From Crassaminicella indica (GTDB taxonomy: Bacteria > Bacillota > Clostridia > Peptostreptococcales > Thermotaleaceae), in the NCBI RefSeq assembly GCF_019203185.1, contig NZ_CP078093.1, positions 1,833,058-1,897,057 on the forward strand: a stretch of DNA of 64,000 bases. Reading direction: 5' to 3'. The notes below the pieces were generated by a model. That model was not told where the DNA came from. It did not search any database and worked only from the letters and a program-made list of their open reading frames with translations. Shown one piece after another: positions 8,295-16,127 of the stretch. A program made the translations under genes and the position numbers. Position 1 is the stretch's first letter, and each line of letters starts with the position of its first letter.

Positions 8295-9185
8295 TTGAAG
8301 AAAAATACAATGATTGTGTGTTTTACCTTAATTATGAGTTTTTTAATAGGTATATTTTTTATAGATATCATTTATGCAGATATTTTATCATGGGGGTCTC
8401 GTGGGGAAGAAGTAAGAATAGTTCAAACAAAATTGAAAAACTGGGGCTATTATTATGGTCAAATAGATGGGATTTTTGGAAAAAAAACTTATCAGGCTGT
8501 AGTGAAGTTTCAAAAAAAGAATGGACTCCTCGTAGATGGAAAAGTAGGAGCACAAACAAGACGTGCATTAGGAATTCCTCAAAAAGGAATTTCAGCAAAA
8601 TATAATGAAACTGTAAAAATTTCACAAAAAAAGTTGAAGCAGTGGGGATATTATAAAGGTGCAGTTGATGGTATATATGGACCGAAAACATATGATGCAG
8701 TTACAAAATTTCAAAGGAAGAATGGACTAAGAGTTGATGGTATTATAGGGCCAGATACAAGAAAGGCATTAGGGATTATTGAAAAACCATCTAAAACAGA
8801 ATATATGTCTACAAGTGGAGGTGTTTCGAGAAATGATGATATTCATCTTTTGGCGATGGCTATACATGGAGAGTCGAGAGGAGAGCCTTATGTAGGACAA
8901 GTCGCTGTGGGGGCAGTTATTTTAAATAGGGTAAAGAATCCTTCTTTTCCTAATTCTATTGCAGGAGTTATTTTTCAGCCGGGTGCTTTTACAGCAGTAA
9001 ATGATGGACAAATTTATTTAACTCCTAATGAAGAGAGCTATAAGGCAGCGAGAGATGCACTTAATGGATGGGATCCAACAGGTGGAGCAATTTATTATTG
9101 GAATCCTGCTACTGCTACAAGTAAATGGATATGGACGAGGGAAGTTACGTTAAAGATTGGAAAACATTGGTTTGCACATGAGTAA
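8295..9185 (+). CDS. sleB: Spore cortex-lytic enzyme SleB
   Basis: A 296-aa lytic transglycosylase that degrades spore cortex peptidoglycan during germination. It has an N-terminal signal segment (residues 1-28) and two tandem PG_binding_1 domains (about 31-93 and 102-160), each with the D-G-x-x-G...A/D-V-x-x-F-Q pattern. A SleB/CwlJ Hydrolase_2 domain follows from about 181, with the catalytic Glu in HGESRGE (about E193). Bacillus SleB usually has one binding domain, so two is a small variation. It starts at TTG 8295 after AGGAGGGG. ypeB follows 15 bases later, which confirms the identity. Confidence 0.93.
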   Translation: MKKNTMIVCFTLIMSFLIGIFFIDIIYADILSWGSRGEEVRIVQTKLKNWGYYYGQIDGIFGKKTYQAVVKFQKKNGLLVDGKVGAQTRRALGIPQKGISAKYNETVKISQKKLKQWGYYKGAVDGIYGPKTYDAVTKFQRKNGLRVDGIIGPDTRKALGIIEKPSKTEYMSTSGGVSRNDDIHLLAMAIHGESRGEPYVGQVAVGAVILNRVKNPSFPNSIAGVIFQPGAFTAVNDGQIYLTPNEESYKAARDALNGWDPTGGAIYYWNPATATSKWIWTREVTLKIGKHWFAHE

Positions 9186-9200
9186 GAATGGGGGAGAAAT

Positions 9201-10541
9201 ATGAAAAAAAGTTTTTTAATATTATTAGGGGTACTACTTATAGGAACAGGGATTTGGGGATATACGCAGTATGAGCAAAATAGGGAGAATAAGATTTTTT
9301 TAGAGAATCAATTTAATAGAATGTTTCATGATATGGTGGTAGATGTAGAAAATATACAAGTGAACCTTTCGAAAGTTATGGTTACGGGAACACCAAAACA
9401 AAATGTATTATTGTTTTCAGATATTACTCATCTTTGTTATGACGCTCAGGAAAAATTAAGTCAACTTCCAATTGCTCATAAAAATGTGAGCAGAACAGAA
9501 AAATTTTTAAGTCAAGTAGGAGATTTGAGTGCAGCTTTAGCTAGGAAAAATCTCGAAGGAAAGCCTTTAAGTCAAAAAGAAAAAGAAACTTTAGAAGAAC
9601 TTCATAATTACTCAAATTATTTATCTAAAGAATATATTACATTACAGGATAATATGGCAAAACAGGGAATGTATATAGGTGAATTAAGGAAAAAGGCAAA
9701 TGAAAAATTAAAAAAGGCCAATAAAAATATGCTGAGTACTAGTTTTATAAATATAGAAGAAAAGATGCAAAAGTATCCTGAATTAATTTATGATGGTCCT
9801 TTTTCAGAACATGTAAGGAAAAGAAAGGTAAACCTGACAGAAAGAAAGATAGAAAAAGGAGAAATAGAAAAAATAGTAGAAAATTTTTTAGATGATTCTA
9901 TAAAGTATGAAGTGAATTTTATTAGTGAGACGGATTATGGAACTATACCTGTATATGTATTAGAATTAAAATCAAAAAAAAGAGAAAAAGCTATTACAAT
10001 GGCAGTTACTAAAAGAGGTGGTCATGTTTTGTGGCTGCTTGATCCTAAGAAAATCAATGAAGCTAAAATATCGGAGCAAGAAGGAATAAGGATTGCTCAG
10101 GATTTTTTGAAAGAAAGAGGCTATGAAAACATGATACCTACTTATTCATTAAAGTATGATGGACAACTATTCATTAATTTTGCATATATGCAGGATAATG
10201 TTATCATTTATACAGATTTGATTAAGGTAAAAGTTGGATTAGATGAAGGGAAAATTGTAGGCTTTGATGTGGAAGGCTATTTGATGAATCACCGTGAAAG
10301 AAACATTTTGAAACCTAAAGTAACTATAAAAGAGGCAAGAGAGAAAGTGAGTATTTATGCGAAAAATTCAAAGCCAAGACTTGCTATCATTCCAACGGAG
10401 GGTGGAGAGGAGGTTTTGTGTTATGAATTCAAAGCAGAATATAAAGAGGATACATTTTTAATATATATTAATGCACAAACAGGAGAAGAACAAAAAATAT
10501 TACAGGTGATTATAAAAGATAATGGTGTATTAATGCTGTGA
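9201..10541 (+). CDS. ypeB: Germination protein YpeB
   Basis: A 446-aa protein needed to hold SleB in the spore inner membrane and cortex. It has an N-terminal membrane anchor (residues 4-22), a long helical middle region and C-terminal PepSY-like repeats (about 215-440). The length matches the family (about 450 aa). It is co-transcribed with sleB and ends at a terminator. Sigma-G control in the forespore is known for this pair in Bacillus; I could not pin a confident sigma-G promoter here. Confidence 0.92.
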   Translation: MKKSFLILLGVLLIGTGIWGYTQYEQNRENKIFLENQFNRMFHDMVVDVENIQVNLSKVMVTGTPKQNVLLFSDITHLCYDAQEKLSQLPIAHKNVSRTEKFLSQVGDLSAALARKNLEGKPLSQKEKETLEELHNYSNYLSKEYITLQDNMAKQGMYIGELRKKANEKLKKANKNMLSTSFINIEEKMQKYPELIYDGPFSEHVRKRKVNLTERKIEKGEIEKIVENFLDDSIKYEVNFISETDYGTIPVYVLELKSKKREKAITMAVTKRGGHVLWLLDPKKINEAKISEQEGIRIAQDFLKERGYENMIPTYSLKYDGQLFINFAYMQDNVIIYTDLIKVKVGLDEGKIVGFDVEGYLMNHRERNILKPKVTIKEAREKVSIYAKNSKPRLAIIPTEGGEEVLCYEFKAEYKEDTFLIYINAQTGEEQKILQVIIKDNGVLML

Positions 10542-10584
10542 AATTTATAGCTTTTAGATAAATTAAATAAGTTTTTACATAAAG

Positions 10585-10617
10585 AAGATCTTGTATTTTG
10601 CAAGGTCTTTTTTTTTG
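10585..10617 (+). terminator. Terminator after sleB-ypeB
   Basis: AAGATCTTG / CAAGGTCTT stem, one G-T pair, followed by T8-9. Confidence 0.8.
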
Positions 10618-10732
10618 AAGGATTTAGCTAATAAAATATCATATACCATAAGACAACCTGTAACAGATATAAATAAAATACATAGTATAGTAGTGCAAAA
10701 GGGGATGAAATGATTTATGAAGGAGGGAGAAT

Positions 10733-11017
10733 ATGCGTAGAAAATCAAATGGACTTGATAAAAAATTAGAGAAAGCTGCTAGAAATATTAATGTATCAGA
10801 GCAACAATTAGAGCAACTTTCAAACCTAGCTAATAAATATAAATATAAATCACAACGAGAAATAGAAGAAGAAATGATTAACATGATCAATACTTTTTCT
10901 AAAAAAGAGAAAAGGGATTTAATAAAAAGGCTACAAATGCTTAAGAGAATGACCGATTTATTAGATGATAGTCAAACAAAAAAGATAGACAAGTTTATTA
11001 AACTTTTGTCAAGATAA
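10733..11017 (+). CDS. Conserved-looking helical protein of unknown function
   Basis: A 94-aa, very basic and fully helical protein. It has a strong ribosome site (AAGGAGGG) before ATG 10733 and its own terminator, so it is likely real. The heptad-like pattern in residues 20-90 suggests coiled-coil or helical-bundle structure. There is no membrane segment or Cys. I do not recognise a named family. Confidence 0.65.
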   Translation: MRRKSNGLDKKLEKAARNINVSEQQLEQLSNLANKYKYKSQREIEEEMINMINTFSKKEKRDLIKRLQMLKRMTDLLDDSQTKKIDKFIKLLSR

Positions 11018-11021
11018 ATTT

Positions 11022-11052
11022 AAGGAGTAAGTATTAAAAGCTTACTCCTTTA
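11022..11052 (+). terminator. Terminator after the 94-aa gene
   Basis: A perfect 10-bp stem AAGGAGTAAG / CTTACTCCTT. Confidence 0.85.
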
Positions 11053-11054
11053 AT

Positions 11055-11291
11055 TATAGGTAAACAACTTCAAAACGAAATATAAAGAACAGTTCATTCC
11101 AGATAACTTTTGAAAAAACAAAACTTCATTCCATGAAAAAATACTAAACCTTCAAAACTCACTTCGTTCAAACAATGAAGGTTCTTAACGTATTTTTCAT
11201 GAAATTTCAGTAAGTTTTTTTACAAAAGTTATCGAAGTCATTCACTTATCTTTATATATTTCTTTTTTTATGTTGATGTTGTTTACCTATA
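11055..11291. repeat. MITE-like 237-bp inverted-repeat element
   Basis: The two ends are perfect 14-bp inverted repeats: TATAGGTAAACAAC at 11055 and its complement ending at 11291. Further matching blocks run inward on both arms: GATAACTTTTG / CAAAAGTTATC, CATGAAAAA / TTTTTCATG and AACCTTC / GAAGGTT. The whole unit can thus fold into one long interrupted hairpin. It has no open reading frame. The size and structure are those of a miniature inverted-repeat transposable element or a large structured repeat. TA at each end would fit an IS630/mariner-type target, but no longer target duplication is visible. Confidence 0.6.
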
Positions 11292-11423
11292 TTTTGCAAC
11301 TGTAATTTTAAACTTTAATTTATTTAGGTAAAGAAAGTAGAACATTAAATAAAATATATTGATTATTTTATACATTTCTAATGTTATAATATCATTGGGA
11401 TAAAGTACCAATCAGACTCGATA

Positions 11424-11696
11424 ATGGACACAATAGATATACAGAAGAACATTTATTCCAACATCTTCTTCATCTCAAAGAGCAACGAAACAGAGAAGGT
11501 TTACTGCGAAACACCGAATATAGTGTATAAGAGCAAATGGTACATACCAACTGTAGATAAAGGGAAAATAATAGATACAACATACTTAAATACGAATGAT
11601 GAAACTACAAAGTTTATTTTAGATAAATGTCCCACTAGAGCACCGGGGAAATTATCGTTTATGCGTGATGGTAAAGTAACACAACAGGTAAAGTGA
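11424..11696 (+). CDS. Possible 90-aa protein or gene fragment, unknown
   Basis: An open frame of 90 codons with no clear ribosome site. Its codon use is less biased than its neighbours (CCG, TGC, ACC appear). I recognise no motif. It sits between the MITE-like repeat and the tRNA gene, so it may be a remnant of a larger inserted gene. Confidence 0.3.
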   Translation: MDTIDIQKNIYSNIFFISKSNETEKVYCETPNIVYKSKWYIPTVDKGKIIDTTYLNTNDETTKFILDKCPTRAPGKLSFMRDGKVTQQVK

Positions 11697-11742
11697 AATT
11701 AACAGGAAGATGGTGAATTACTCTAGACTATTTTTGTAAATA

Positions 11743-11771
11743 TTGACAATTTTGCAGATTAAGACTATAAT
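11743..11771 (+). promoter_or_regulatory. Promoter of tRNA-Gly
   Basis: Consensus TTGACA (11743-11748), 17-base spacer and TATAAT (11766-11771), 17 bases before the tRNA. Confidence 0.85.
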
Positions 11772-11787
11772 AAAATTGATCATAAAT

Positions 11788-11861
11788 GCGGGCATAGCTT
11801 AATGGCAGAGTCCTGGCTTCCCAAGCCAGTTGTGCGGGTTCGATTCCCGTTGCCCGCTCCA
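11788..11861 (+). tRNA. tRNA-Gly (CCC anticodon)
   Basis: A 74-base cloverleaf. The acceptor stem GCGGGCA pairs with TGCCCGC. The anticodon stem CTGGC/GCCAG encloses the loop TTCCCAA, so positions 34-36 read CCC. The T-arm is GCGGGTTCGATTCCCGT, and CCA is encoded. It decodes GGG, a rare codon in this AT-rich genome. It is a single-gene unit with its own promoter and terminator. Confidence 0.93.
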
Positions 11862-11873
11862 AACAAATCAAAA

Positions 11874-11903
11874 TAAGCCCTACAGTAAATCTGTAGGGCT
11901 TAT
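11874..11903 (+). terminator. Terminator after tRNA-Gly
   Basis: A 10-bp GC-rich stem AGCCCTACAG / CTGTAGGGCT with a TAAAT loop and T-rich tail. Confidence 0.9.
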
Positions 11904-11936
11904 TTTGGTAATAATATAAGAAAAAGGAGTTAGAAG

Positions 11937-12581
11937 ATGCGATTAGAAAGACTTATTGTTGGAATGTTAGAAACAAATGGATATATTCTTTACGATGAAA
12001 ATATGTTGGAAGCTTTGATCATTGACCCAGGAGATGAAGCTAAGACTTTTGTAGAGTATATTAGTAGAAACCGATTAAAACCTATAGGTATTATTCTTAC
12101 ACATTATCATTATGATCATATAGGAGCTGTATTGGATTTGAGGAAAAAATATTCTATGCCTGTATATATTCATAAAAAAGATGAAGAAGGATTAAAAGAT
12201 CCTTGTATCAATCATTCAGTAAGTAGCTTTAGAAAATCTATTTCTATTATTCCAGATCAAACATTAAAGGATGGAGATACAATAAAAACTTCATGGGTAA
12301 CTTTAGAGATTATTCATACTCCTGGGCATACACCTGGAGGTATTTGTATAAAGGTAAAGAATAAAAATATAATATTTACAGGAGATACGATTTTTAATAT
12401 TGATTTAGGAAGAACGGATTTAGAAGGTGGAGATTATCATGCAATGAAAAATTCTATTAGAAACAAGGTTTCTAAATGGAGTGATGATATGATGATTTAT
12501 CCTGGTCATGGAGATCTTGCTTCTATGGCAGATGTAAAGAAAAAGAATATGGAATATTTAGATATAATAAAAAGAAGATGA
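11937..12581 (+). CDS. Metallo-beta-lactamase-fold hydrolase (glyoxalase II-like)
   Basis: A 214-aa cytoplasmic hydrolase with a dinuclear metal site. The metal motif HYHYDH is at residues 56-61, further ligands are in HTPGH and FTGDTIF, and the last His is in YPGHG. The arrangement matches the YcbL/GloB-like subgroup of about 210 aa, which lacks the C-terminal domain of true glyoxalase II. ATG 11937 follows AAAGGAG. It is transcribed alone after the tRNA terminator. The substrate is unknown; small thioesters are a common guess. Confidence 0.85.
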   Translation: MRLERLIVGMLETNGYILYDENMLEALIIDPGDEAKTFVEYISRNRLKPIGIILTHYHYDHIGAVLDLRKKYSMPVYIHKKDEEGLKDPCINHSVSSFRKSISIIPDQTLKDGDTIKTSWVTLEIIHTPGHTPGGICIKVKNKNIIFTGDTIFNIDLGRTDLEGGDYHAMKNSIRNKVSKWSDDMMIYPGHGDLASMADVKKKNMEYLDIIKRR

Positions 12582-12614
12582 TTAAATATAAAGCATTAAG
12601 ATATTAGGGGGCCT

Positions 12615-13703
12615 TTAGTTATTGAAGAAGGCCTTCTTTTTTAAAATAGCAATAATAAATAGAATAATAGGAAAAATACCTTGAAAAGGAAAAGTAAAAT
12701 AAAACCATGTATCTGTTTGAAATTTGGAATAATGCATGACACTATCATATTGAAAATAAGATAAATTAATTACAAGTAAAGAAACAGGGATTATAATAAA
12801 TCTATGATCTTTACAGTTAAAGGTCTGTGCAATTCCTTTACAAGTGCATAATAATAATATACTGATTTTAACAAAACCACCTAAGACAAATATAATTAAA
12901 ATAATAGCTTCTGTTCTTTGAAAGGTATTGCCTATATTGATTCTTGAAAAAGTGTGATAAGTAGGATAGTGTACACGTGATGCTTCATTGATTCCTAACA
13001 CTAAAATATTGGTTGAAGAAATAATGAATAATATGAACCCTCCTAAAAGCAATCCTATAATATAAATTTTATAAGAAGATTTTTTTTCATTAAAGCTAGA
13101 AAAAACTATTGAAAATGCAATAATTTGAGAAAATGGAAATGAAAAAGTATTCAATGCACCTTTGACAATTGGATGAATACCATTATTAAATATAGGTAAA
13201 ATGTTGTTTATATTCATTTTAGGAATTAATAAAATAATTGCAAGAAATATAATAAAAATTGCTACAATTAGCAAAAATGCGCTCCATCTGCCTAAAACTT
13301 CAATTTTTTCCTTTACCACCCATGCACATAGAATTAAAAGAAAGATCATTGGGATAATTTTTGGAGTTTCTATAAGACTAATTGTACTTATGAAATTACC
13401 GAAATTAACTAAAACATCAGATGTCCAATAAAACATAAAGCAAGTAAATAATAGTATAATTCCTTTTCCTAGTATTTTTCCGAAGCAAATTTCAATGATG
13501 TCAAATAAATTTTTATCATGAAAAATATTGTGAAGTTTGATATATATTAGGGAAAAAGGGATTGCCATAAATATTGCGAAAATGATGGCTAACCATAAAT
13601 CTTTTCCAGCTTCTAGTCCCATTATAAAAACTGATGAAGAACCTATTATAAACAAAACAATTAGAGAGATACCGTGTGTATTAGAAATAACTTCTTTGTT
13701 CAT
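12615..13703 (-). CDS. GerAB-type spore germination permease
   Basis: A 362-aa integral membrane protein of the endospore germination permease family (GerAB/GerKB, APC-like fold). About ten hydrophobic helices cover the whole length. The first helix region (THGISLIVLFIIGSSSVFIMG) is typical, as is the segment near PTYHTFSRINIGNTFQRTEAI. These proteins form the B subunit of nutrient receptors in the spore inner membrane. No GerAA or GerAC partner lies beside it, so it is an orphan B subunit or works with receptors encoded elsewhere. Confidence 0.85.
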   Translation of the reverse strand: MNKEVISNTHGISLIVLFIIGSSSVFIMGLEAGKDLWLAIIFAIFMAIPFSLIYIKLHNIFHDKNLFDIIEICFGKILGKGIILLFTCFMFYWTSDVLVNFGNFISTISLIETPKIIPMIFLLILCAWVVKEKIEVLGRWSAFLLIVAIFIIFLAIILLIPKMNINNILPIFNNGIHPIVKGALNTFSFPFSQIIAFSIVFSSFNEKKSSYKIYIIGLLLGGFILFIISSTNILVLGINEASRVHYPTYHTFSRINIGNTFQRTEAIILIIFVLGGFVKISILLLCTCKGIAQTFNCKDHRFIIIPVSLLVINLSYFQYDSVMHYSKFQTDTWFYFTFPFQGIFPIILFIIAILKKKAFFNN

Positions 13704-14150
13704 TATTAGCCTCCACTTTATAGTTTATGTTAAATAGAATGATGTATTATATAGTTTTCCCAAATACCTTTAGTTTATGGCAAAATGATTTTAATTTTTA
13801 ATAATCATTATTACCCATAATATTGTTTAAATGGGTTTAAGTGGTAAAAAAATAATTATAGGAAGATAAAGAGGTAGAATAATGTTTTCAAATATTTTGT
13901 ATATAAAGGAGATGTATATGCTAAAAATATTATTTATGACATAATAGCAAAATTTTGGTCAGATGTTAGTTTTTTAAATGAAAATAATAATAAAAAAATA
14001 TGTATGAAGAATACAGGATATATTTTGTTGATAGTACATTACAATATGAAAAAAAGCAATAGGGAATGTTAAGTATAAGTGCTTTGTGTGTGATATGAAA
14101 ATAGTGACATATAATCGAGCCCCTTTTTATTAGTATTTATACAAAAAATA
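13704..14150. other. Gene-poor stretch with a possible gene remnant
   Basis: There is no intact gene. On the plus strand a frame of about 60 codons (roughly 13877-14062) reads ..FVYKGDVYAKNIIYD.. and on to ..YILLIVHYNM.., but it has no start codon and no ribosome site in frame. It may be the tail of a lost gene. The rest is AT-rich, with no motif that I can name. Confidence 0.3.
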
Positions 14151-14175
14151 TAAGCCACTTTTATCCAGTGGCTTA
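14151..14175. terminator. Terminator of the 90-aa coiled-coil gene
   Basis: A perfect 9-bp stem TAAGCCACT / AGTGGCTTA lying downstream of the minus-strand gene. Confidence 0.7.
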
Positions 14176-14226
14176 TATAATAAGTTTTAGATGATCTTTT
14201 ATATCAAATATATATTTTAGTGAAGG

Positions 14227-14499
14227 TTATTTAATCAACTTCAATTTAGTAATATCAAAGGTATTTTCTTTAGTTATTGCTTCAAGTATACCAATTTCTT
14301 CTTTAATAGAATTAATACCTTCTGTATTTCTAAATACCTGATCATGTGTAATGTTAAGCTTTTGTTCAATACGATCTTGACCTTGTTCTAAATTTTTAAG
14401 ACGTTGGTTAATAGTCTTAATTTCAGTATCCATTGAACTTAATTTTTCATTAATATTCTTTACTTCATTTAATAGTTGTTGCAATAATTCATTTAACAT
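14227..14499 (-). CDS. Small coiled-coil protein of unknown function
   Basis: A 90-aa protein that is almost entirely heptad repeats, with regular Leu/Ile/Met and many Glu/Lys/Asn. It resembles the many short clostridial coiled-coil proteins of unknown role. The open frame starts at 14508, but those first codons sit directly on the GGAAGGA ribosome site, so the ATG at 14499 is the better start. It is monocistronic. Confidence 0.6.
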   Translation of the reverse strand: MLNELLQQLLNEVKNINEKLSSMDTEIKTINQRLKNLEQGQDRIEQKLNITHDQVFRNTEGINSIKEEIGILEAITKENTFDITKLKLIK

Positions 14500-14690
14500 T
14501 ATAATCATCCTTCCATATGCGGTTCCTAATTTACATTATATAATTTTTGCATGTTTTATTCAAATAGATAAAAGCCACTCGTTATATAACTAGAAAGGTT
14601 TTTAGTCATATAGAAATTAATAAAAGCTATTAAAAAACAGCTTTTGAAATTGCTTCAGATTGTCTATATTCTTGAGCTAAAATAGTTGTT

Positions 14691-14831
14691 ATAAGTTTAA
14701 ATGGCCTATGTCAAAAGAATTAAAAATTGAACTTAAAAAAGATCAATCCAGTAAGAGATAATTCTCCTACTGGATTAAATTTTATCAGGTATTAAATTTA
14801 TTTTCTATGCGTCTATTTTTTTGACGGATAC
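14691..14831 (+). mobile_element. IS66 relic with a large internal deletion (copy A)
   Basis: Positions 14691-14719 match the tnpB end of the IS66 copy at 35154-36129. The sequence then jumps to the last codons of its transposase gene and to the right inverted repeat ending GACGGATAC at 14831. The left inverted repeat is missing. The upstream 14509-14690 holds a short AAAAGCT / AGCTTTT hairpin and nothing else recognisable. Confidence 0.75.
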
Positions 14832-14920
14832 AATATGTGGGATGTAAATCTTCTATATGCATATCTATTCTATCTAATATAGGTCCTGAAATATTTTAAT
14901 TGACCATGTGGGATGTAAAT
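14832..14920 (+). CRISPR. Possible CRISPR relic: two degenerate type I-B-like repeats and one spacer
   Basis: The 15-mer ATGTGGGATGTAAAT occurs at 14835-14849 and again at 14906-14920. The fuller second copy (14892-14920) is similar in length, order and 3' end (..GGGATGTAAAT) to the 29-nt clostridial type I-B repeat known from Clostridioides difficile (about 21 of 29 positions by eye). The first copy is cut on its left by the IS66 right end. The interval between them is 42 bases, longer than the usual 35-38. There are no cas genes or further repeats in the window. Confidence 0.4.
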
Positions 14921-15072
14921 GTAAGCATTAGCAGGGGTTATGATTTGAAAGTTATTGGATATATATCTAATTAATTAATAAGTTTTTGCAAAGTGCTGTT
15001 TTTGTAACATAATATAAAAAATATACATAATATGGTATTGCGATAACTTATAATAGTAGGGGGAAAAGATGT

Positions 15073-15330
15073 ATGCATAAAGAAAGATTAGATATGCTTT
15101 TAAAAGTCATGGAATTGGAAGACTGTTGTGTAGACTTGAATCTATATCTTGATACACATCCTACAGATCAAAATGCACTCATGCAATACAACACATATGC
15201 TTGTCAGCTTATGGCATTAAAAAATCAGTATGAGTGTATATATGGGCCATTATCAAACTTTGGATCAGCACAAAGTCAGTATCCATTCAGGTGGATAGAA
15301 GATCCTTGGCCTTGGGAAATTGAATACTAA
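15073..15330 (+). CDS. cotJB: Spore coat protein CotJB
   Basis: An 85-aa protein of the CotJB family (inner coat, assembled with CotJA and CotJC). The family hallmarks are present: the helical N-terminus HKERLDMLLKVMELEDCCVDLNLYLDTHP, which I read as residues 2-30, and the C-terminal PFRWIEDPWPWE motif. ATG 15073 follows GGGGG, and an ATG four bases earlier hits a stop at once. cotJC follows 13 bases later. I see no cotJA upstream. Mother-cell sigma-E control is known for this operon in Bacillus. Confidence 0.92.
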   Translation: MHKERLDMLLKVMELEDCCVDLNLYLDTHPTDQNALMQYNTYACQLMALKNQYECIYGPLSNFGSAQSQYPFRWIEDPWPWEIEY

Positions 15331-15343
15331 AGGGGGATGCTTT

Positions 15344-15916
15344 ATGTGGATCTATGAAAAAAAATTACAATATCCTGTAAAAATAAGCTGTAAAGATCCA
15401 AGAATGGCTCAGTATGTTATGACACAGTTAGGAGGGCCTGATGGAGAATTATCTGCAGCTCTAACTTATTTAAATCAAAGATACAAAATGCCTACAAAAA
15501 AAGCAACAGCACTTCTTACGGATATCGGAACTGAAGAACTTGCTCATGTTGAAATGATTCAAACTATGATTGTAAAATTAACAGAAGATGTAAGTATAGA
15601 AGAAATAAAGAAAATGGATATGGGACAATATTATGCAATAAGAGATACAGCTGTATATCCTGCAGATAGCACTGGAAACCCTTGGACTGCTAGCTATGTT
15701 TCATCAACTGGAAATCCTGTAGCAGATTTATATAATGATATGGCTGCAGAAAAAAAAGCAAAAGCTGTTTATGAGAATTTGATAAAATTAACAGATGATC
15801 CGTTGTTAAAAGATTCTTTAAGATTTTTATTGGATAGAGAAATAGTGCATTTTAAACGTTTTGGAGAGGCATTACGAAGTGTAGAGGCTTATAATCAAAG
15901 CAAAAAATGCTATTAA
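15344..15916 (+). CDS. cotJC: Spore coat protein CotJC (manganese catalase family)
   Basis: A 190-aa four-helix-bundle protein of the Mn-catalase family in the spore coat. Metal-ligand Glu/His motifs are seen in DGELSAALTYL, GTEELAHVEMI and DREIVHFKRFGEA. A longer reading from TTG 15320 would include the AGGGGG ribosome site (15331-15336), so the ATG at 15344 is the start. It is co-transcribed with cotJB and followed by a terminator. Confidence 0.92.
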   Translation: MWIYEKKLQYPVKISCKDPRMAQYVMTQLGGPDGELSAALTYLNQRYKMPTKKATALLTDIGTEELAHVEMIQTMIVKLTEDVSIEEIKKMDMGQYYAIRDTAVYPADSTGNPWTASYVSSTGNPVADLYNDMAAEKKAKAVYENLIKLTDDPLLKDSLRFLLDREIVHFKRFGEALRSVEAYNQSKKCY

Positions 15917-15920
15917 CAAA

Positions 15921-15949
15921 AAACCAGGAACTTCCTGGTTTTATTTTTG
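15921..15949 (+). terminator. Terminator after cotJBC
   Basis: AACCAGGAA / TTCCTGGTT hairpin followed by a T-rich tract. Confidence 0.85.
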
Positions 15950-16127
15950 TATAAAAATTGTATTAAGAACTCTACGTATTTATTTGTGTGGAGTGTCAAA
16001 GAAAATAAAGTATCAGAAACTTCAAAAACATAGTATTTATAATAAATTTCGACAAAAAATTCTTGATATCTTTTCATAATTCATGTAGGATTACAATTGG
16101 TGAAAAAATTTTGAATGAGGTGAAAAA

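Noticed and set aside
8318-8605. Second plus-strand frame inside sleB
   Set aside because: It overlaps the well-supported SleB frame and its product has no recognisable pattern.
11788-11861. tRNA-Gly as an integration site
   Set aside because: No integrase and no repeated tRNA 3' end found in the window; it is just a normal single tRNA unit.
14509-14690. Short hairpins near the IS66 relic as regulatory RNAs
   Set aside because: Weak AT-rich stems without conserved motif; no riboswitch or T-box features seen.
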